DNA of 64,000 nt from Gallionellaceae bacterium (GCA_028714875.1 JAQTLN010000001.1:248001-312000), one strand, 5' to 3'; positions 8,102-18,057 are shown, numbered from the stretch's first letter. Notes: generated from the sequence alone by a model not told the origin. Numbers and translations: made by a program.

Positions 8102-11026
8102 TTATCCTTCCGTTGCGACGATCAGATCCTGCAACTCGCGCAGTCTGTGCAGCAATTCATCGCGCAGGGTGAACAGTTCCGGTAGCCGCCCGCGCGCAAC
8201 CTCGCGGTCGTCGGCGCGCAGCAGGGCGAGCAACTCGTCGCCCAGGTCGTGTACCTGATGATGCACCGGCTCGATGGCGATGAACTCGGGCAGGGTGCCG
8301 TAACGAACCTGGCCCGAGCCGTGATACCAGCGGCCGAAGCGGCACAGTTCCGGTTCCAGCATGAGGGGAGGGTTCTTGCCAGCGCTGTTTCCGTTTCCAT
8401 TTTCGATGTGGTCGGCCAGGTTGTCGATCCAGTCGCGGTGGTTGTATTCGGCGAGCAACAGGGCGAAGTCCTCGCGGTGCCAGCGCCGGAAGTTCTCCTC
8501 ACTCCAGGCATGGGGGGTGTCCCACTTCGCGATCCAGTCGGGCAAGTCGTCGGCCGGCATCGGCCGGGCGATGCTGTAGCCCTGGGCGACCGCGCAGCCG
8601 AGTTGTAGCAGCAGCAGGCCGGACTCCAGGTTTTCCACGCCCTCGGCGACAATGTCGCGGCCGAAGGCCTCGGCCAGGGCGATGACTCCCTCGACGATGG
8701 CCAGGTCGTCGGGGTCGCGCAGCATGTCGCGCACGAAAGACTGGTCGATCTTCAAGGTATGCACCGGCAGGTGTTTCAGGTAGGTCAGCGAGGAATAGCC
8801 GGTGCCGAAGTCGTCCAGGGCGAAGTCGCTGCCCAGTTTCTGGCAGGTGCGGATGACCTCGGAGACATGGGCCAGTTCTTCCAGAGCGGCCGTCTCCAGG
8901 ATTTCCAGTTCCAGTTGCCGCGGAGAGACATCGGGGTACGCGGCCAGACAGGCCATGAGCTTTTCCAGGAAATCGGGCCGCTGGATATGGTGGGCGGAGA
9001 TGTTCACGCTGACATGGATGTCCAGTCCTCGTTCTCTCCAGGTGGCCAGTTGGCTCAAGGCCTTTTGCAGTACCCATTCACCCAGGGCGATATCCAGTTC
9101 GGTATTTTCGATCACCGGCAGAAAAACGGCCGGGGTGAGCAGGCCGCGTTCGGGATGACGCCAGCGGATCAACGCCTCGGCGCCCACCATCTCGCCGCCG
9201 CGCATGTTCACCTGGGGTTGATAGAACAGCTCGAATTCCTGGTTTTCCAGGGCCAGGCGGATGCGCTCCTGGGTTTCCCGGTGGGTGCGCGCGCGGCGGT
9301 CGCCTTCCACGTCGTAGAAGGTGTAGCGTCCACGCCCGGCCTGTTTGGCGGCATACATGGCCTGGTCGGCGTGGCGGAGCAGGGTGTCCGGGTCCTCGTC
9401 GTCGCTGGGATAGAGGCTGACGCCGATGCTGGCGGACAGGCTGGCGACCTGTCCATCGATCAGGGTCGACTGATTGATGACGCCAAGCAGCCGGTTCAGG
9501 GTGGCCTCGCATTCCTCCACATCGCCCAGGTCTTGCAGCAGCAACACGAACTCGTCGCCGCCCAGGCGCGCCACCGTGTCGCCGCTGCGCAGGGCTTCGC
9601 TCATGCGCCGGGCCATTTCCACCAGCAGACGGTCGCCGGCCTCGTGTCCGTAGGTGTCGTTGATTGGTTTGAAGCCGTCCAGATCGAGATAACCGACCGC
9701 CAGGAGGTTGCCGCTACGGCGCGCCTGGGCAATGGCCTGACGCATCCGGTCGGCCAGCAACACCCGATTGGGGATGCCGGTCAGGGCGTCGTGCTGGGCG
9801 AGATGCTGCAACTGCTGTTCCTGTTGCTTGACCAGGCTGATGTCAGTGAACACGCCGAGGTAATGGCTGATGGCACCCGCCGGGTCGCGTATGGGCGAGA
9901 TCGATAGACGCTCGGGGAACTCCTCCCCCGTCTTGCGGCGGTTCCATATCTCACCGAGCCAGTGCCCCTCTTCGATGATCGTCCGCCACATGGTTGCGTA
10001 GAACGCCGGCTCGTGGCGCCCGGATTTGAGCGCGCGCGGCGTTTTGCCCAGCACCTCCTCGCGGGCAAAGCCGGTGATCTGGCTGAATGCCGGGTTGATG
10101 TCGACGATGTCGCCGGCGGCATCGGTGATCATGATGCCTTCGCGGGCATGGTCGAACACGCTGGCGGCCAGACGCATGCCCTCCTGGCTATGCTGGATGG
10201 CGCGCGTCATCTCGTTCAGGCTATGCGCCAATTCGGCGGTTTCGTCGGTGCCGCCTTCCGGCGCGCGCCAGGTGTAGTCGCCCGCCGCCAGGCGCCGGGC
10301 ACCTTGGCGGAAAACGCTTAGTCGGCGCACCACCAGCAGTTGCACCAGCACCCCGGCCAGAAGCAGGGCCAGGGCCACCACGGCAAGATGAATGGCTTGC
10401 TCATGCCACCAGAGGCCGAGGATGCGCGCCTCGGTTTCCGCCGCCGGCAATTTGACGCTGAGAATGCCGCGCAGGTCGCCCACCTGATAGCCGTAGGCCA
10501 GTTTGTAGCCTCGCCGGATGGCAGCCGGTGCGTCCTCGACCTTGCCGTGACATTTCAGACAGTAAGGTTCGGTCCAGATCGGGGTGGTGTAGTGGTAATA
10601 ACGCTGCCCTTGCGGGTTGCTGTAGCTGGTCAGTCTTTCCTTGGCCTCGGGATGGGCGCGGAAATAATGGATCGCGGCCATTTCCAGCGTGTCCGCCTGG
10701 TTGCCTGGATTGCGGGCACGGTCGCTGACGTTGTTGAAACGCACGCCACGCCGGTCGAACGACTGGAAGTCGTGGGCGATGCGCGGCATGGCATGGGCGG
10801 GCAGGAAGCCGACGCTGCGCGCATCGAGTTCCAGTCCACTGGCCAGAAATTGGCGTTGATAGGTGCGCCGCACCGCCATCAATACGCCATGCAGGGAACG
10901 GCCTTCCTCAAGCAGGGCGGCTTCCACGCTTCGCCGGCTGTGCTGGTAGCCGAACCAGGCCATGACCGCCAAGGCGGCCAGCAGCGCGACACCGATACCG
11001 AGCCAGATTTTGAAGACGAGTCTCAT
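8102..11026 (-). CDS. Haem-sensing (DUF3365) PAS-GGDEF-EAL-CZB protein
   Basis: Membrane-bound c-di-GMP enzyme of 974 residues. It has a transmembrane segment at 7-27, a periplasmic DUF3365-type sensor with the c-type haem motif CLKCH (156-160), a second segment at about 212-233, HAMP to about 285, and PAS at about 285-405. GGDEF is intact (489-493) with an RxxD inhibitory site just before it (480-483). An EAL domain follows (EAL 617-619, later DDFGTGYSSL). The tail resembles a zinc-binding CZB domain (NHRDWIDNLADH...CRFGRWYHGSGQVRYG...HHQVHDL). Both cyclase and phosphodiesterase motifs look complete; the net activity cannot be told from sequence. Confidence 0.92.
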   Translation of the reverse strand: MRLVFKIWLGIGVALLAALAVMAWFGYQHSRRSVEAALLEEGRSLHGVLMAVRRTYQRQFLASGLELDARSVGFLPAHAMPRIAHDFQSFDRRGVRFNNVSDRARNPGNQADTLEMAAIHYFRAHPEAKERLTSYSNPQGQRYYHYTTPIWTEPYCLKCHGKVEDAPAAIRRGYKLAYGYQVGDLRGILSVKLPAAETEARILGLWWHEQAIHLAVVALALLLAGVLVQLLVVRRLSVFRQGARRLAAGDYTWRAPEGGTDETAELAHSLNEMTRAIQHSQEGMRLAASVFDHAREGIMITDAAGDIVDINPAFSQITGFAREEVLGKTPRALKSGRHEPAFYATMWRTIIEEGHWLGEIWNRRKTGEEFPERLSISPIRDPAGAISHYLGVFTDISLVKQQEQQLQHLAQHDALTGIPNRVLLADRMRQAIAQARRSGNLLAVGYLDLDGFKPINDTYGHEAGDRLLVEMARRMSEALRSGDTVARLGGDEFVLLLQDLGDVEECEATLNRLLGVINQSTLIDGQVASLSASIGVSLYPSDDEDPDTLLRHADQAMYAAKQAGRGRYTFYDVEGDRRARTHRETQERIRLALENQEFELFYQPQVNMRGGEMVGAEALIRWRHPERGLLTPAVFLPVIENTELDIALGEWVLQKALSQLATWRERGLDIHVSVNISAHHIQRPDFLEKLMACLAAYPDVSPRQLELEILETAALEELAHVSEVIRTCQKLGSDFALDDFGTGYSSLTYLKHLPVHTLKIDQSFVRDMLRDPDDLAIVEGVIALAEAFGRDIVAEGVENLESGLLLLQLGCAVAQGYSIARPMPADDLPDWIAKWDTPHAWSEENFRRWHREDFALLLAEYNHRDWIDNLADHIENGNGNSAGKNPPLMLEPELCRFGRWYHGSGQVRYGTLPEFIAIEPVHHQVHDLGDELLALLRADDREVARGRLPELFTLRDELLHRLRELQDLIVATEG

Positions 11027-11036
11027 GCCTGGCCGC

Positions 11037-11207
11037 TCATATCTTGAAGCGACCGACCAGACGTTGCAGTCCAGCCGCCAGCGCTTGCGGGCGCCTGGCT
11101 CCCGCCGCGTTTCCCAGCACGGTCGCGGTGTTCCACCGAGCCATCTCGGCGATGTTTTCCATAGGGCGCGAGAGGTTGCCGAACCGTGTTTCGACCCGGT
11201 TATTCAT
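11037..11207 (-). pseudogene. C-terminal fragment of a methyl-accepting chemotaxis protein
   Basis: A 56-codon open frame begins ATG at 11207 and reads MNNRVETRFGNLSRPMENIAEM...RRPQALAAGLQRLVGRFKI. The pattern NIAEM...L...LVGRFK is the very end of a chemoreceptor signalling domain. Everything upstream of that tail is missing. The start overlaps the stop of the preceding GGDEF-EAL gene by 8 bp, and the fragment ends 11 bp before the next such gene. Most likely a receptor gene was deleted or replaced here. Confidence 0.6.
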
Positions 11208-13791
11208 GTCCGTTCCCTGATTGCCCACCCAGCGTTTTTTCCGGGCGGCCGATGTGATAGCCCTGCGCCAGTTCCACGCCCATTTCCCGCAGCGCCTCCA
11301 GCACTTCCCGCGATTCCACATGCTCGGCGATGACCCGGATGCCGAGGTTGAGCGCGAGCTGGTGGATGCTCTGGACGAAGGCGTGATCCTTTTCGTTGTC
11401 CAGCATGTTGACGACGAAATCGCCTTCGATCTTGAGGAAATCCAGGGGCAGGCGCCGCAGGAACTGGAAGGAGGAGAAGCCGGAGCCGAAGTCGTCGATC
11501 GCCAGTTTGAATCCGGCCAGTTTCAATTCAGCGACCAGATGCTCCAGGGTGGCCAGATTTCTCAAAGTGTCGCGCTCGGTGATCTCGAACACGATGTGAT
11601 GGGGATCGATGCCGCACTCGGCGACGATGCGTTTCAGATTGACCAGGAAGTCGGCCAGGGCGAGGGCGCGTGGCGACAGATTGATGAAAATCAGGCCGCC
11701 ATACTCATGCACGGCCGCCGCGCGCAACGCCTTTTCCATGACCATGGTATCCAGCCGGTGGATGACGCCGGCCTTCTCGGCGTATTCGATGAAGCGCGCC
11801 GCTTCGATGTGTTTGTCTTCCAGCAGCAGACGGGAGAGCACCTCGTGGCCGATGATGTCGCCGCTGTGCAAATCCATGATCGGCTGGAAGAACGGTTCGA
11901 TGCGGCCTTCGTTGACCGCGTTGACCACCAGCGCGGCGGTCTCGGTCATGTCGCGGAACACGGCGGCGACATCGTCCTCGCTGGGGGCGCCGATCTGGTT
12001 TTTTCCGGCGCCCTTGGCCTTGAACATCATGGCGTCGGCGAACAGGAACAGATCGCGGGCGTTGTCCGCGTGCAGGGGGTAGACGGCCATGCCGATGGAA
12101 GCGCCACCGGAAACGCTGCCGCCGGGCACTTCCACACGCATGGCGTCGATGGCCTCAAGCATGCGCCGCGCCACGGTCGCCGCCATTTCCGGCATCACTT
12201 CCGGCAACAGGACGACGAATTCATCGCCGCCGTAACGGGCGAAGATGTCGCCCGGGCGCAGCACTTGTTTCACCGTGTGGGCGAAGGTTTGCAGATAACG
12301 GTCGCCGGTCGCGTGGCCGTGGCCGTCGTTGATCAGCTTGAAGTTGTCCAGGTCGAGCACCAGCAGGCCGAAGCTGTAGCCGTGGCGCCCGGCGCGCGCC
12401 ACTTCGTATTCGAACAATTCCCAGAACACGCGGCGGTTGTAGAGGTCGGTGAGGGGGTCGCGGGTGGCGTAGTACTCCATGTCGTGGGTGTATTTGTGGA
12501 TCGCCTTCACCGAGCCGACCACGTTGAGCATGGTCGAGAGAATGCTGTCCATCACCAGACGCAGGGTTTCGTCATGCACCGCCGAGGCATGCACGCCGAT
12601 GCCGACGATGCCGCCGATCTTGGGCTGGTCGAGTATCAGCGCCTTGGTTTCCAGCACCACGGAACGGTGATCGAGCACCAGTTCCTCGCCACCGCTGGCG
12701 GGCACATGATGGTGCAGGCTGACCTGGGCCAGGCCGGAGAGGCGCACGTCGGCCGCCACCACGGCGCGGACGTGGTTTTCCATCGTTTCCCGCGTGGCTT
12801 GGGAGGGCGGTTGGCTCCAGAAAATTTCCAGGTCGAATATCTCGTCGCCGACCTGGAACACCGAGAACAGCACATGGGTGGGCATCACCGTATTGATCTC
12901 GGCCAGCAGACGGGCGATGTACTCGCCCCAGTCGCGCACCACTTCCGAGGTGATGACGAATTTTTCCAGGAGACCGATTTCGAAGCGCAGCACATCCTTG
13001 TCCACCGCCACCGCGCGCAGTTTTTCCACCAATAGGCCGAGGTGGTGGAACAGGCGGTTGAGTTCCTCGAAACCGAGGTCGCGGCCACTGAACTCGATGT
13101 TGCGCAGGTCGGAGACGGCGCCGATTTCAGCGACGGCGGCATCGACGATTTCGATCGACTGTTCGAGGCGGCGGTTGACCCGCCATACCACCAGGGCGGC
13201 GCCCGCCAACAACAACGGCGCCGCGAGCAGCAGCCAGCGCAGCAATTCTTCATGCGCGCGGGTGAGCAGGGGGGTGAAATCCTGCTTCACTTCGATGACG
13301 CCCAGCACGTCGCCTTGCCTGGCGCCGGCATGGCAGCGCAGGCAGACCGCGCCAGCCAGGAGCGGCTTGAGGTGGCGCACGCCGCCGGGCGGCGATTCGG
13401 TCAGCGGCCGGCCATTCGCGAAAACCGCGCGCAGGCTTGCGTCCAGCGGCGGCTGCGCGATCACACCGTAATCAGCCGCCGTCACCGGGCCGCGATAGAT
13501 TTGCAGTTCGGTAGCCGCCGCGTTGCCGGCTGAGTTGCCAGCCAAGTTGCCTGAACTCCCGGCGCTATCGCGCATGGCGACGATGAATGCTTCGGCCTGC
13601 TTGCGGCTCCAGCCGGTGCTCATGACCTGGAGCATGCCGGTAAAAGCGGTCCGCGCCAGCACTTCGGAGGCGGCATGGGCGTTTTCCCGGACGCTATGGT
13701 CGAGGATGCGGCTGACGGTGTAGTAGCCGATGCCGAAGAAACCCAGCGCGACAGCGGCGGATGCCGAGAGGATGAAGGTTCGGATACGCAT
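11200..13791 (-). CDS. GGDEF-EAL protein with periplasmic CxxCH domain
   Basis: Membrane c-di-GMP enzyme. It has an N-terminal transmembrane segment (ILSASAAVALGFFGIGYYTV), a periplasmic DUF3365-like domain with the haem motif CLRCH about 150 residues in, a second segment (WLLLAAPLLLAGAALVVW) and a long linker/GAF-like region. The GGDEF domain is intact (RYGGDEFVVLL, RxxD before it) with VYPLHADN downstream. The EAL domain has HEVLSRLL in place of EAL and keeps IDDFGSGFSS and IAEHVE. Start chosen at 13791; an upstream ATG at 13830 is in frame. It forms an operon-like pair with the similar gene 8102-11026, separated only by a chemoreceptor fragment. Confidence 0.9.
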   Translation of the reverse strand: MRIRTFILSASAAVALGFFGIGYYTVSRILDHSVRENAHAASEVLARTAFTGMLQVMSTGWSRKQAEAFIVAMRDSAGSSGNLAGNSAGNAAATELQIYRGPVTAADYGVIAQPPLDASLRAVFANGRPLTESPPGGVRHLKPLLAGAVCLRCHAGARQGDVLGVIEVKQDFTPLLTRAHEELLRWLLLAAPLLLAGAALVVWRVNRRLEQSIEIVDAAVAEIGAVSDLRNIEFSGRDLGFEELNRLFHHLGLLVEKLRAVAVDKDVLRFEIGLLEKFVITSEVVRDWGEYIARLLAEINTVMPTHVLFSVFQVGDEIFDLEIFWSQPPSQATRETMENHVRAVVAADVRLSGLAQVSLHHHVPASGGEELVLDHRSVVLETKALILDQPKIGGIVGIGVHASAVHDETLRLVMDSILSTMLNVVGSVKAIHKYTHDMEYYATRDPLTDLYNRRVFWELFEYEVARAGRHGYSFGLLVLDLDNFKLINDGHGHATGDRYLQTFAHTVKQVLRPGDIFARYGGDEFVVLLPEVMPEMAATVARRMLEAIDAMRVEVPGGSVSGGASIGMAVYPLHADNARDLFLFADAMMFKAKGAGKNQIGAPSEDDVAAVFRDMTETAALVVNAVNEGRIEPFFQPIMDLHSGDIIGHEVLSRLLLEDKHIEAARFIEYAEKAGVIHRLDTMVMEKALRAAAVHEYGGLIFINLSPRALALADFLVNLKRIVAECGIDPHHIVFEITERDTLRNLATLEHLVAELKLAGFKLAIDDFGSGFSSFQFLRRLPLDFLKIEGDFVVNMLDNEKDHAFVQSIHQLALNLGIRVIAEHVESREVLEALREMGVELAQGYHIGRPEKTLGGQSGNGHE

Positions 13792-13875
13792 GGCGGGTTT
13801 TCCGGACAAGTTGGTTTGTATGGGGCTCATTGCATCGGTACCGCGTGGTGGTTCGGGGGCGTCACGGTGTGCGAG

Positions 13876-13974
13876 TTCCCCCCTTTGCAAAGGGGGGCTA
13901 GGGGGGATTTCCGCAATGTTTGCTTACGCGAAGGTCGCCAAATCCCCCTCAATCCCCCTTTGGAAAAGGGGGAA
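13876..13974. repeat. Bipartite GC-rich palindromic repeat, copy 1
   Basis: Two palindromic halves, CCCCCCTTTGCAAAGGGGGG and CCCCCTTTGGAAAAGGGGG, joined by GGGGGATTT ... AAATCCCCC, which also pair with each other. Similar elements lie at 56246-56342 (inside mutL), 60012-60134 and 61080-61179. This copy sits between the hybrid kinase gene and the GGDEF-EAL gene. Confidence 0.85.
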
Positions 13975-14014
13975 GCAGTTCGGTCCACGCCCATTCCGGG
14001 CCTGCTCGCGGCCA

Positions 14015-16363
14015 TCATGGGCTTACCTCTTCCGTCACGGCCTGGTCCAGCGCCGCCAGCAATTCATCGCTATCGACCGGTTTCAGCAACAGGTGGTGGA
14101 TACCTTGTTGTTGGGCCGTCGCGGCGTCTAGGCCGTCGCTGTAGCCGGTACACAGAATGGCCGGCAGGCGCGGGCGCAATTCATGGAGCGCGCCGAGCAG
14201 TTCGCTACCGTTCATGCCGGGCATGGTCTGGTCGCTGATGACGGCGGCGAATTCATCCGGGGCATCGCGAAACACGGCGAGCGCCTGGCGCGGGCTGGTA
14301 AAGCCACTGACGCGCCACCCGACGGATTCCAGGCAATTTCGCAGCAGCTTCAGAATGGCGCTTTCGTCGTCCACGATCAGGACATGCCCTTTGCGCTGGT
14401 CGATGGCGGCGCCAAGAGGTGTGGCCCGCGCCGAGGTGGTTTCGCCGACGCCGGGCAAGGCTGCCGGCAGGAGGATATGGAAGGCGCTACCCTGGCCGAC
14501 TCTGGATTCCACAAGAAAATGCCCGTCGGCGCGATGCACCAGGCCATGCACCATGGCCAGGCCCATGCCGGTGCCCTTGCCCGCCGGTTTGGTGGTGAAG
14601 AAGGGCTCGAAAATGTGGGACAGGGTTTCCGGCGCGATACCCTGGCCGTCGTCGGCCACCTTCAATTCGACATAGTCACCCGTGAATTTCTCGTGGCAGG
14701 CGAAGCAGACCTGCTGTTCCAGTCGGCGCCGGGCCAGGCTGATGCCGATATGGCCCTTGCCGTCGAGCGCGTCGCGGGCGTTGATGACCAGATTGATCAG
14801 AATCTGGTGTAGATCGACCGGGTCGATCGCGATGTCGGGCGCCTTGCCGTCGATCTGGGCGTCGATGCGGATGCCGGCCGGGATGGTGGCGGTCAGCATT
14901 TTCAGCGCTTCCCGGATCAGGGGTTGTGCCGCCAGAGGCCGCGCCGACCGGCCGGGTTGGCTACGACTGAACGCCAGCATGCGCGCCACCAGGTCGCGCG
15001 CGCGTTCGCCGGCGGTGACCACCTCGCGCAGGTATTCGGCCAGTTCGCTGTTCGGGTCCGGGGCATGGCGGCGTAGCGCCAGTTTGGTGAAGCCCAGCAC
15101 GGCGGAGAGAATATTGTTGAAATCGTGAGCGATGCCGCCGGTCAGTTGGCCCAGTGCCTCCATTTTCTGGGCCTGCTGGAGCTGCGCCTGGAGGCGTTCC
15201 TGTTCCAGTTGCAGGGCCTTGTTTTCGGTGATGTCCACGATCACGCCATCGAGCCAGACGGGGCGGTCTTCGCTGTCGCGGATGGCCTGGCCCTGCTCAT
15301 GCACCCAGCGCCAGGTGCCGCCGATGCGCCGGATGCGGTAGGCGCGGGTATAGGGGTGGCGATGGGTGACGCCTTCGGCCACCGTCCGTTCGAGATCGGC
15401 GAGATCGTCCGGATGCACGAGTTCGCCATAGCGCACCGAGTGATCGAGAAAGCGTTCGGCCGCGATGCCGGTGATCTGTTCGATCTGGCGGCTGATGAAT
15501 TCCACCTGCCAGGGATAGGCGATGGCGCAGCGGTAGACCACACCGGGAATGTTGTCCACCAGGGTCTGGTAACGGTTGCGACTGTCCAGCAGAGCCTGTT
15601 GGGTGCGCCGCGCCTCGGTGATGTCCTCGCCCGCGGAGAGCATGCCGATGACGCGGCCGGATTTGTCGGATATGGGGGTGTGGTGCCAGGCAATCAGGCG
15701 CCGCTGGCCGCTGGCGGTGAGCACCTGGCTTTCCTGGAATTCGCCGGAGGTCTCGCTGGCAAGGTGGCGGGTGAAAATGGCGTGAACCTGCTCACGGTCT
15801 TCACCGGGCAGCCATTTGTCGAACCAGTTGCCGCCGACGCATTGATGCGGCGCGCCGCAGCCGAGTACTTCGCAGGCTTTACGGTTGGCCAGGGCGATGT
15901 TGCCCTTGCTGTTGATCGCAACCACCATGACACCGACGATGTCCAGGTAGGCCTGGGCGCGATCGCGTGCTTCGGTCAGCGCCTGGTCGCGTCGCGACAA
16001 GGCCTCGGCCATGCGGTCCACCTCGTGGGCGAGTTTGCTGGATTCTTCGTCGCGCGAGCGTTCCGGCCGCGTGCGCGCGGAAAGGTCGCCGTCGGCGACT
16101 CGTTGCACGGTGGAAATCACCGGTTGCAGGGTGTCCAGAAGGAATGTCGCGCCGATCATCCAGCCCAGAGCCAGGATGAGCGCCGTCGCCAGGATCGGAA
16201 ACAGCAGTACGGGTTGTTCAAGCGTGCCCGCCGGCAGTCGCAGGGTGACATAGACAAGCGCGGCGGCGGCCGGCAGCGCCGCCGCCAACATCAGCAGCAG
16301 AAGACGGACGCGCAGGCTGTAAGGTTGGTGGTTCAAGAGAGCACCGTATTTTCGTGCATCCAC
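14015..16363 (-). CDS. Hybrid sensor histidine kinase (PAS-PAS-HisKA-HATPase-REC)
   Basis: The 782-residue membrane kinase has two hydrophobic segments near residues 18-41 and 52-76, HAMP, and two PAS domains (about 128-250 and 260-385). The phospho-acceptor histidine lies in LTGGIAHDFNNILS, the ATP-binding fold shows NLVINARDAL and DDGQGI...GTGMGLAMVHGLV, and the C-terminal receiver has VLIVDDES, SDQTMPGMNG and LLKPVD. A cysteine motif CFACHEKF sits inside the ATPase domain. The start overlaps the HD-GYP regulator gene by 31 bp, so kinase and regulator are probably co-expressed partners. Confidence 0.93.
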   Translation of the reverse strand: MDARKYGALLNHQPYSLRVRLLLLMLAAALPAAAALVYVTLRLPAGTLEQPVLLFPILATALILALGWMIGATFLLDTLQPVISTVQRVADGDLSARTRPERSRDEESSKLAHEVDRMAEALSRRDQALTEARDRAQAYLDIVGVMVVAINSKGNIALANRKACEVLGCGAPHQCVGGNWFDKWLPGEDREQVHAIFTRHLASETSGEFQESQVLTASGQRRLIAWHHTPISDKSGRVIGMLSAGEDITEARRTQQALLDSRNRYQTLVDNIPGVVYRCAIAYPWQVEFISRQIEQITGIAAERFLDHSVRYGELVHPDDLADLERTVAEGVTHRHPYTRAYRIRRIGGTWRWVHEQGQAIRDSEDRPVWLDGVIVDITENKALQLEQERLQAQLQQAQKMEALGQLTGGIAHDFNNILSAVLGFTKLALRRHAPDPNSELAEYLREVVTAGERARDLVARMLAFSRSQPGRSARPLAAQPLIREALKMLTATIPAGIRIDAQIDGKAPDIAIDPVDLHQILINLVINARDALDGKGHIGISLARRRLEQQVCFACHEKFTGDYVELKVADDGQGIAPETLSHIFEPFFTTKPAGKGTGMGLAMVHGLVHRADGHFLVESRVGQGSAFHILLPAALPGVGETTSARATPLGAAIDQRKGHVLIVDDESAILKLLRNCLESVGWRVSGFTSPRQALAVFRDAPDEFAAVISDQTMPGMNGSELLGALHELRPRLPAILCTGYSDGLDAATAQQQGIHHLLLKPVDSDELLAALDQAVTEEVSP

Positions 16364-17424
16364 GACAGCGCGCCGGTACGCGTGATGTCGTCGAAGAGGG
16401 ACTGACCGAGGTCGTCCATGTCGGCCGCGCGCGGCTCCAGGTCGCGCGGTCGGTGACGCAGCAGTTCCAGAAATGCACTGGTGAGCTGCGGGTCGCGCCA
16501 GCCTTGTTCGGCCTCCCGCTCCAGAATGCCGGCCACCTCCAGCGTGGCCAGCGCGGTCTTGTAGGGGCGCTCGTAGGCGAGGGCGTCGTGGATGTCCACC
16601 AGTTGGAATACCCGCGCCAGCAGGGGAATGGCCTCGCCATGCAGACCATCGGGGTAACCGCCACCGTCCCAGCGTTCATGGTGCGAACGGATGATCTCGG
16701 TGGCCGGGCGCATACGCCGCATGCCGTTCACCAGGCGTTCTCCGATAACGGTATGGCTCTTCATCACCGCCCATTCAGTTTCATTGAGCTTGCCGGGCTT
16801 GAGCAGAATTGCGTCGGGGATACCCAGTTTGCCGATGTCGTGCAGTACCGCGCCGCGGCGCAGAATCAGCAGGTCTTCCGCCGCCAGCCCGAGCGCGCGG
16901 CCGAACACCAGCGCATTGCGCGCCACCCGCGCGACGTGGTCGCCGGTGTGATGGTCGCGCGCCTCGGCCATGCGCGCCTGCGCGAACAGGATGGATTCGG
17001 CGTCTTCCAACTGGTCGGTCAGCCGCTTGTGAGCGACGGCGGCATCGACCCGCGCCATGAGTTCGAGGGGATCGTAGGGTTTACGGATGAAGTCGGTGGC
17101 GCCCAGGCCCAGAGCCTGGCTGATGTCGTCGCCGCCACTGCCGTGCGCCGTCACCATGATCACCGGCAACAGGGGTTCGTCCATGATGTTCCGGATGTGG
17201 CGCAGCACGGCATGGCCGTCCATTTTCGGCATCCGCCGATCCAGCAGCACCGCGTCGAAATCTTCACCGTGTAGTCGCTCCACCGCCTGGAGGCCATCGA
17301 CGGCCAGGACGACCTGGTATTTCGGCGCGCGTAGCGTGGCTTGCGCCAGGCGTAGCTGAGCGGCATCGTCGTCCACGACCAGGACCTTGTAAGGCTGGAT
17401 TTCGTGGCCGGGTGATTGGGTCAT
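16333..17424 (-). CDS. HD-GYP response regulator, c-di-GMP phosphodiesterase
   Basis: The N-terminal receiver (VLVVDDDAAQLRLA, phospho-Asp in AVLLDRRMPKMDG, KPYDPLEL) is followed by an HD-GYP domain of about 170 residues. The metal ligands are visible as DHHTGDHVARVA, VLHDIGKLGIPD, MKSHTVIGERL and SHHERWDGGGYPDGLHG. HD-GYP enzymes hydrolyse c-di-GMP to GMP. It overlaps the upstream MerR/receiver gene by 4 bp and the downstream hybrid kinase by 31 bp, which makes a compact three-gene signalling operon. Confidence 0.95.
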   Translation of the reverse strand: MTQSPGHEIQPYKVLVVDDDAAQLRLAQATLRAPKYQVVLAVDGLQAVERLHGEDFDAVLLDRRMPKMDGHAVLRHIRNIMDEPLLPVIMVTAHGSGGDDISQALGLGATDFIRKPYDPLELMARVDAAVAHKRLTDQLEDAESILFAQARMAEARDHHTGDHVARVARNALVFGRALGLAAEDLLILRRGAVLHDIGKLGIPDAILLKPGKLNETEWAVMKSHTVIGERLVNGMRRMRPATEIIRSHHERWDGGGYPDGLHGEAIPLLARVFQLVDIHDALAYERPYKTALATLEVAGILEREAEQGWRDPQLTSAFLELLRHRPRDLEPRAADMDDLGQSLFDDITRTGALSWMHENTVLS

Positions 17425-18008
17425 GGCTGGCGTACCCGGTTTTGAAGTTCGAGCAGGGCCAGCAGCTTTGCTTCGTCCAGTGGTTTGGGCAGGCAGGTTT
17501 CCGCGCCCGCGGCGAGGATGCGCTCAATGTTTTCCGTCGTGGGGTAGCCGGTTATCGCGATGACTCGGATGTGCCGGGTGCTGGCGTCGGACTTGATCTG
17601 GCGGCAGACCTGGAAGCCATCCAGTCCGTCCATCATCAGATCCAGCAGCACCACGTCCGGGTGAAAGGTATGCACCAGATGGCCGGCGCTGAAGCCGTCG
17701 CCGGCGGTGGCCGTATGGGTGCCGGCGATGTCCTTCAGCAAGGCGGTCAGGTAGCGGGTGAGGCTGGTCTCGTCGTCGACGATGAGAATGCGCAAGCATT
17801 CGCCGGCGGAATGGGGATTGATCTGGTCGCGCTCGCGCTGGAAGTTGTCCACGTCCTCGCGCAGGAAGCGTCGGTGTCCACCGGCCGTGGTATGTGCCTT
17901 CAACAGTCCTTTGTCCGCCCAGACACGCAGCGTGGCCGGCGCCACCATCAGCAGGGCCGCTGCTTCGTTGGGAGTGAGATAGGGTTTTCCGGATGCCACG
18001 CTTGCCAT
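17421..18008 (-). CDS. MerR-type helix-turn-helix protein with receiver domain
   Basis: Residues 1-65 form a MerR/excisionase-like winged helix (YLTPNEAAALLMVAPATLRVWADKGLL, then TAGGHRRFLREDV). Residues 72-195 form a CheY-like receiver (ILIVDDETSLTRYL, phospho-Asp in VVLLDLMMDGLDG, ITGYP, KPLDEAKL). Domain order is DNA-binding first, the reverse of classical response regulators. It is the first gene of the operon with the HD-GYP regulator and the hybrid kinase. A good promoter lies about 50 bp upstream. Confidence 0.9.
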   Translation of the reverse strand: MASVASGKPYLTPNEAAALLMVAPATLRVWADKGLLKAHTTAGGHRRFLREDVDNFQRERDQINPHSAGECLRILIVDDETSLTRYLTALLKDIAGTHTATAGDGFSAGHLVHTFHPDVVLLDLMMDGLDGFQVCRQIKSDASTRHIRVIAITGYPTTENIERILAAGAETCLPKPLDEAKLLALLELQNRVRQP

Positions 18009-18057
18009 GACGATGTCCCTTGCGACGCGTGCCTAAAGAGATAAAGACACTGAGGTC

